Assembly (NCBI GenBank): GCA_965365655.1
Contig: CBDUCN010000053.1
Coordinates: 1-20,763, forward strand
Source: JBFHNV01 sp965365655
GTDB taxonomy: Bacteria; Pseudomonadota; Gammaproteobacteria; HK1
Reading direction: 5' to 3'
DNA: 20,763 bases
The translations under genes were made by a program, and so were the position numbers. This document shows positions 16,418 through 20,763 of the stretch, piece after piece. The notes beneath the pieces were generated by a model that was not told the origin of the DNA, made no database searches, and saw nothing but the letters and a program-made list of their open reading frames with translations. Numbering within the stretch: the stretch's first letter is position 1; each line of letters opens with the position of its first letter.

Positions 16418-17535
16418 TCCAGCCCCTCCCTGAACGCGCGCCGGTTGTGGGCCAGCCCCACGAGCAGCGCCTCCAGCACACGACGGTACTCCGCCTCCGG
16501 CAGCGCCGCGCGGCGCGCGCGCAGCAGCGCGATCTGGTCCAGCACCGCGCGGGCCTGGCGCTCCAGGGCCTCCTCGCGCGGGGTCAGCGCGACGCCGCCG
16601 GACACGAGCGCGAGGTGGAAGCGCGCCGCGACCGCGCCGTCCGGCGCGTCCGGCCCCGGCTCGCGGCTGCCGCGGCCGTCGCCGTCGTCCTCGAGCAGCG
16701 CGTGCTCGGTGGCCACCTGCTGCTTGGCCCGGTACTCCTCGCCGACGCGCCGGGCCGCGAAGCGGAAGGCCTCGAGCAGCGACACCCGGCCGTCCTTGTC
16801 GGCGTCCGCCGCGCTGCCGGACCACGCCGCGACGAAGTGGCCCGCGAAGCGGGTGTGGTCGTCCTCCGCGGAGCGCGCGGTCGCGGTGATCACCACCCGG
16901 CCGGGGCGTGACAGGGCGGCCGCGAACGGGGCGCTCGCGGCGGTGGTGTTGACGACCGCGAGCGGCGTGTCGCCGAAGCGCTCCAGCGCCGCGTACAGGT
17001 CGTCGGCGGACAGGTCCGGGCCCGGCAGGTTGAACAGCGCGCGCCCGTCGCGCGCGGTGCCGTGGCCGATCAGCAGCAGCATCAGCGGCTCGCCGGCCGG
17101 CAGCGCCTGCAACGCCGCGAGCACGCCGTCGCGCGTGCTGCGCCCGGCACAGCGGCCCGGATCGCGCTCCGGCGCCTCGCACAGCCAGGTGAGACGATCG
17201 CGCGGCAACCCCTGCGGGCCGTGCGCGGCGTCCAGCATCGCGAGCGACCAGTCGCGGAACTGCTGCGACCAGGGCTCGCCGCCGCCGATCCCCGACACCA
17301 CCAGCAGCCGCGGCGCGACGGTCGCGGCGGCGGCCGCCGCGCCGGGCGCGAGCGCGAGCGCGAGCGCGCACGAGACACCGGCCGCGGCGATTCGCACGCG
17401 CCGCCCGGCGGCACAGCCTCGCGCGAGCGCGGCGATGGCGGCGTGCACGCTCCGCCCCGCGCGGCGTGCGGGCGCGGTGGGCCGGCGCGCGCTGCGCGGC
17501 GGCGGCGTGACCGCGCCGGGCGCCCGCGCGGTCAC
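16414..17535 (-). CDS. Clan CD (caspase/C13-like) protein lacking the catalytic cysteine, with EF-hand-like loop
   Basis: 373 residues. A basic N-terminal lead is followed by a hydrophobic export segment (IAAAGVSCALALALAPGAAA, about 49-68, preceded by RR). The caspase-like fold is suggested by LLVVSGIGGG, LLLIGHGTARDG with the catalytic His at 158, and AVVNTTAASAPF (193-204), the strand where clan CD proteases carry Cys. The matching position is Ala199, and no cysteine occurs after residue 129. Then comes RVVITATARSAEDD, followed by DADKDGRVSLLE (244-255), which fits a 12-residue EF-hand calcium loop at positions 1, 3, 5, 6, 8, 9 and 12. A second acidic stretch, DDGDGRG, is near 283. The start is GTG 17535, overlapping the upstream stop by 4 bases, with GGAGG nearby; GTG 17397 would give a more ordinary signal peptide. 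Probably a non-proteolytic binding or structural protein. Confidence 0.78.
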   Translation of the reverse strand: MTARAPGAVTPPPRSARRPTAPARRAGRSVHAAIAALARGCAAGRRVRIAAAGVSCALALALAPGAAAAAATVAPRLLVVSGIGGGEPWSQQFRDWSLAMLDAAHGPQGLPRDRLTWLCEAPERDPGRCAGRSTRDGVLAALQALPAGEPLMLLLIGHGTARDGRALFNLPGPDLSADDLYAALERFGDTPLAVVNTTAASAPFAAALSRPGRVVITATARSAEDDHTRFAGHFVAAWSGSAADADKDGRVSLLEAFRFAARRVGEEYRAKQQVATEHALLEDDGDGRGSREPGPDAPDGAVAARFHLALVSGGVALTPREEALERQARAVLDQIALLRARRAALPEAEYRRVLEALLVGLAHNRRAFREGLE

Positions 17536-19775
17536 GCGAGGCGCCTCCGGCGGCGCAGCCACCACTCACCGCACGCGAGCGCGAGCATCGCGAGCAGCAG
17601 TGCCGGCGCGTTCCACAACGCGACGCGCTGGCGGCGCTCGCCGGACGGCGCGGTCGCGGCCACGCGCCCGGCGAGGCCGTCCGCGTCGGCGGCCGCGCGG
17701 TAGCTGCCGCCGGTGCGCGCCGCGATGCGCCGCAGCAGCGACGCATCCAGGCCCGCGCTGCGGAACTCCTGCGCGTCCTCGGTGACCAGCACGCCGCCAC
17801 GGGCCTCGGCCTCGCGACCGTCCGGGAACAGCGCGCGCAGCACCACCTCGTGGCGCCCGGTCTCCGCGGGCGTGATGCTGCCGGTGAACGCCGCATCCGG
17901 GCCGGGCCGGAAGGCCAGGGTGCGGGTCGCGATCTCGCCGAGCGGCGTCGTGTGCGCGACCTCGGCGGCGGACCCCTCGTGCACCTCGAACGCGGCGTCG
18001 CGCACCCGCGCGCGCACCTCCACCGTCTGCCCCGGCGCCGCGACGCGCGGCGTGACGGTGACCTCCACCGGCTCCGGCACCTCGCGCGCCAGCCAGCGCA
18101 GCAGCCGCCGCCACAGCAGCTCGTGGGTGCGATCCTCGAGCGCCACGTCGGCGTGCATGCGCCAGCGCCACAGGTCGCGCACCGGCATCACCGCGACGCG
18201 GCCGCGGCCGAAGCGGTGGTGGCTGAGCAGCGCCAGCGGCGCGCCACCCGCGTCGCCCTCCACGTCTCCCGCCAGCAGCAGCGTCGCGCCGGGCTTCAGC
18301 GCGCGCACCGGGTTCACCACCGCCAGCGCCGGCAGCGGCAGCGCACGGTCGACCCCGTCGATGGCGCGGGTCACCGGGTGCGCCTGACCGGCCGCGGTGA
18401 GACGCACCCGCGCCGCGACCCTGAAGTCCGGCGCCGGGCGCTCCAGGCGCACCGGCAGCAGGCGCGCCAGCGGGGTGTCGCCATAGCCGCCCTCGGCGAG
18501 CGCGAGGCGCCCGCCCAGCAGCAGCAGGCTGCCGCCGCGGCGCGCGACGTAGTCCTCCAGCAGCGCGATCTGGGCGCTGGTGAACGCCGCCGCCTCGATG
18601 CTGCCGAGCACCAGCACGTGGTACGGGAACAGCGCGCGCGCGTCGTCGGGGAAGCCGTCGGCCAGCTCGTTTTCGTCCTCGATGCCGAGGCGCAGGTAGC
18701 GGTTGTCTCCGGTGCGCACCAGGGACGACAGCGCGAGCGCGCGGTCGCCGGCCAGCGCGCGGCGCAGGAACTTCACCTCGAAGCGCGGCTCGCCCTCGAC
18801 GTGCAGCACCCGCACCGGACCGGCGCGCACCTCGACCAGCCGCGCCGCGCGATCGTTGCCGGGCGCGACGTCGCCGTCCGGGCCGCCGGTCGCCTGCACC
18901 GTGAGCCGGCGCAGGCCCGGCTCGTCGAAGCGCACCGGGACCACCGCGCTGGTGCGCGCCGGATCGCCGTCCAGCGCGACCTCGCGCTCGGCCACCAGCA
19001 CCCCGTTGTCGCGCACCGAGACACGAACGCGGGGCGTGTCCAGGCCGCGCCCGGCGAGGCTCACCCGCAGGTCCACCGTGTCGCCGGCGAGCACCGTCGC
19101 CGGCGCGATCACGTCGCTGACCGCGAGGTCCGGCGTCGGCGCCTCGCGCCCCGGCGCGACGACGTGCACCGGGACGCCCGCCGCGGCGAGCCGGGTCAGC
19201 GCCCGCGCGACGTCAGCGCCGGGCGACTGCCCGCCGTCGCTCACCAGCACCACGCCGGCCAGGCCGTTGCCCTGCCCGCCGACGGTGTCCAGCAGCACGC
19301 CCAGCGGATCGGACACCGCGCCGTCGAACGCGCCCGGGCCCTGCGGCGCCGCGCGCGCTCTCTCGGCGAAACGCAGCACGCGCACGTCGAAGCGCGCCGC
19401 GACGTCTGCGAGCAGCGCGCCTTCGCCCGGGGCGAACGCCGCGTCGGCCCACTGAGCGCGGCTGGTCCCGTCGGGGCCGTCGGCGATGCGCATGCTGCGC
19501 GTGTCGTCGATCAGCACGGCCACCGGCCCGGCGGCCGCGTCCGGCACGCGCAGCGTCACGGCCGGCTGCGCGAGCGCCAGCACCAGCAGCAGCGCGAGCG
19601 CGGCGCGCAGCGCGGGCAGCGTGCGCGGAACGCGCCGGCCCAGGTATCCGCCCAGCCACAGCGCGGCCGCGACCGCGCCCGCCATCGCGGCCACGGTGAC
19701 GCCCGGCGACCACGCCAGCTCGAAGCGCGCATCCACGAGGCGCGCCGGATCCACGTTGAACAGGAATTCGAGCAA
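17532..19775 (-). CDS. Membrane protein with degenerate VWA and glutamine-amidotransferase-like domains
   Basis: 747 residues. Two membrane segments lie at about 26-46 and 54-74, then a VWA-like domain whose MIDAS motif is IDDTRSM (D90, T92, S94), with Thr in place of the usual first Ser. VVLVSDGGQSPGADVA follows. The middle contains Ig-like repeats, then VRVLHVEGEPRFEVKFLRRA and YHVLVLGSIEAAAFTSAQIA with GGSLLLLGG, which resemble the class I glutamine amidotransferase-like domain found in BatA-related proteins. The only cysteine in the protein is in the C-terminal membrane segment (LLLAMLALACGEWW), so amidotransferase catalysis is excluded. It probably acts as an inner-membrane scaffold facing the periplasm. 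The start is TTG 19775, with AGGA about 8 bases upstream. Its stop overlaps the start of the pseudo-caspase gene. Confidence 0.83.
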   Translation of the reverse strand: MLEFLFNVDPARLVDARFELAWSPGVTVAAMAGAVAAALWLGGYLGRRVPRTLPALRAALALLLVLALAQPAVTLRVPDAAAGPVAVLIDDTRSMRIADGPDGTSRAQWADAAFAPGEGALLADVAARFDVRVLRFAERARAAPQGPGAFDGAVSDPLGVLLDTVGGQGNGLAGVVLVSDGGQSPGADVARALTRLAAAGVPVHVVAPGREAPTPDLAVSDVIAPATVLAGDTVDLRVSLAGRGLDTPRVRVSVRDNGVLVAEREVALDGDPARTSAVVPVRFDEPGLRRLTVQATGGPDGDVAPGNDRAARLVEVRAGPVRVLHVEGEPRFEVKFLRRALAGDRALALSSLVRTGDNRYLRLGIEDENELADGFPDDARALFPYHVLVLGSIEAAAFTSAQIALLEDYVARRGGSLLLLGGRLALAEGGYGDTPLARLLPVRLERPAPDFRVAARVRLTAAGQAHPVTRAIDGVDRALPLPALAVVNPVRALKPGATLLLAGDVEGDAGGAPLALLSHHRFGRGRVAVMPVRDLWRWRMHADVALEDRTHELLWRRLLRWLAREVPEPVEVTVTPRVAAPGQTVEVRARVRDAAFEVHEGSAAEVAHTTPLGEIATRTLAFRPGPDAAFTGSITPAETGRHEVVLRALFPDGREAEARGGVLVTEDAQEFRSAGLDASLLRRIAARTGGSYRAAADADGLAGRVAATAPSGERRQRVALWNAPALLLAMLALACGEWWLRRRRRLA

Positions 19776-19783
19776 GGCCGGTC

Positions 19784-20092
19784 CTACGCAGCTGTTCCGG
19801 ATCGCGGGACGGTTCCGACGTCGTCCCGACGCGTGCGTGAGCGGGCGGGGAACCAGCGTGCCGGCACGTGCGTTCCGTTGCGCTCCATGGTCGTCCCCCT
19901 CCCCGGCCCCGGCAACGCCTTCGGGCGTGGGCGCCCCCGAACGGCGCGCGAGCGCCGCGGTCGAACGGCTGCCCGGCGCGTGACGGGGAACGCGTCGTTC
20001 ACTGCGCCCGCGGTGCGCAGGGTCGGCGTGAACCGGTCGCCGCTCGGGGCCGGCGCGGCGGGGCTGCGCAACGCGACTGCGCAGGGTGGCAT
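19784..20092 (-). CDS. Possible small ORF between the DUF4159 and VWA/GATase-like genes (uncertain)
   Basis: 102 codons that fit the gap exactly. The ATG overlaps the DUF4159 stop by one base (TGATG) and the stop is 8 bases before the next start. However, the product is Arg/Pro-rich without recognisable domain, and by hand count about 17 of 102 codons end in A or T, clearly more than in the neighbouring genes, which argues against coding. A shorter 34-codon version begins at ATG 19888 behind a strong GGGGAGGGGG. If neither is a gene, the 316-base stretch 19776-20091 is an untranslated spacer with a bulged hairpin at 19920-19941 and nothing else recognisable. Confidence 0.25.
   Translation of the reverse strand: MPPCAVALRSPAAPAPSGDRFTPTLRTAGAVNDAFPVTRRAAVRPRRSRAVRGRPRPKALPGPGRGTTMERNGTHVPARWFPARSRTRRDDVGTVPRSGTAA
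19920..19941. other. Bulged hairpin in the spacer before the VWA/GATase-like gene
   Basis: TTCGGGCG (19920-19927) pairs with CGCCCCCGAA (19932-19941) leaving two bases unpaired, around a TGGG loop. There is no T-tract. It could be an attenuator-like or processing element; evidence is weak. Confidence 0.3.
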
Positions 20093-20763
20093 CAGTAGCT
20101 CATCGCGTAGATGACGAAGTTGATACCCAGCTCGTAGGCGAAGGTCGAGTAGCGAAGCGGGTAGTCCGGGTTGTCGGCCCACTCCCACGCGTCGCCCAGG
20201 TCGGTGTTCCAGTTCACCAGCACCATCAGCCGGCCGTGCTCGTCGAAGATGCCGCGCACGCGCGGCACGTAACCGTCGTACTCGTAGGTCGGCCCGCCCT
20301 GCGCCTGGTACACGTTCGGCACCTGCAGGATCTCGGCGACGTCGTAGTACGCGTGGAACACCGGGTGGTCCATCGGCACGTCGACGATCGCGCGGTCGGG
20401 GAACACGCGCTCCATCTCCGACTCGAAGTTGCGCCACGCCGCGGTGCCCCAGAAGTCGTCCACCACCATGAAGCCGCCGGAATGGAGGTACTCGCGAAGC
20501 GCCTTCACGTCGTCGTCGCTCAGGTATAGCGAGCCCACCTCGAGCACGTACAGGAACGGGAAGTCGCGAAGCCGCGCCTCGCCGAGCGGCACCGCGTTGT
20601 CGGACGCGTAGGCGTCGACGCCGGTGAGGCGCTTCAACGCGACCAGGAACTGCAGGTCCGCCTTCGGGTAGTCCACCGCCCAGCGCGCGCCCCAGTCATC
20701 GGTGCCGCCGCCGGCCGAGTAGATGCCGCGCGTGAAGTAGAACTCGTGGTCCAGCGGGTGCGA
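20092..20763 (-). CDS. DUF4159 domain protein (5' end off the window)
   Basis: 223 residues are visible; the frame is open through the right edge, so the start is outside. The visible part begins SHPLDHEFYFTRGIYSAGGG and contains WAVDYPKADLQFLVALKRLT, FPFLYVLEVGSLYLSDDD, LREYLHSGGFMVVDDFWG, an ERVFPDR segment and DHPVFHAYYD...VPN, the typical DUF4159 order. The fold is a Rossmann/glutamine-amidotransferase-like domain without a visible nucleophile Cys. In many proteobacteria DUF4159 is attached to or encoded beside BatA-like proteins in MoxR clusters, which is the case here. An internal GTG at 20676 would truncate the domain and is not the start. The missing N-terminus may hold a signal peptide. 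Confidence 0.88.
   Translation of the reverse strand, partial: SHPLDHEFYFTRGIYSAGGGTDDWGARWAVDYPKADLQFLVALKRLTGVDAYASDNAVPLGEARLRDFPFLYVLEVGSLYLSDDDVKALREYLHSGGFMVVDDFWGTAAWRNFESEMERVFPDRAIVDVPMDHPVFHAYYDVAEILQVPNVYQAQGGPTYEYDGYVPRVRGIFDEHGRLMVLVNWNTDLGDAWEWADNPDYPLRYSTFAYELGINFVIYAMSY

Overview
The window is very GC-rich bacterial DNA (third codon positions almost all G or C), densely packed with genes and using many GTG/TTG starts. A PEP-CTERM protein with a sigma-54-type promoter, a PilZ protein and a DUF411 protein point to a Gram-negative organism, most likely a high-GC proteobacterium (gamma or beta). The species cannot be named from this sequence. No rRNA, tRNA, CRISPR array, insertion sequence or prophage was seen.

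Left part (1-5728): mostly single genes of ordinary metabolism and cell surface. The 5' end of a molybdenum hydroxylase large subunit leaves the window at the left edge. Divergent from it are a 3-hydroxyisobutyrate dehydrogenase-family gene, a NUDIX hydrolase and a CPBP-family membrane protease. Next come a PEP-CTERM surface protein with a good -24/-12 promoter and an intrinsic terminator, a minus-strand exported DUF411 protein, an SDR oxidoreductase, and an unusual DnaJ / zinc-ribbon / PilZ fusion.

Right part (20763 down to 5888, all minus strand): one long operon-like block. In transcription order it encodes a DUF4159 protein (5' end off the right edge), a possible small ORF, a membrane VWA / glutamine-amidotransferase-like protein, a clan CD (caspase/C13-like) protein that has lost its cysteine but carries an EF-hand-like loop, and an exported TPR protein with an HExxH metalloprotease domain. 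After an 88-base spacer with a strong hairpin come a MoxR AAA+ ATPase, a DUF58 protein, a BatA-like VWA membrane protein and a 1198-residue DUF4175-like membrane coiled-coil protein with a Gln-Gln-Gly repeat. Four of the junctions are 4-base stop/start overlaps, which suggests translational coupling.

Inference: the block probably encodes an envelope-spanning assembly or quality-control machine. MoxR would provide cytoplasmic ATP-driven remodelling, DUF58 and the VWA proteins would be adaptors and membrane scaffolds, and the DUF4175-like, pseudo-caspase and TPR-protease proteins would act outside the inner membrane. The MoxR-DUF58-VWA-DUF4175-DUF4159 core is a recurring arrangement of unknown function. 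The inserted pseudo-caspase / TPR-gluzincin pair is the most distinctive part and the best candidate for something undescribed.
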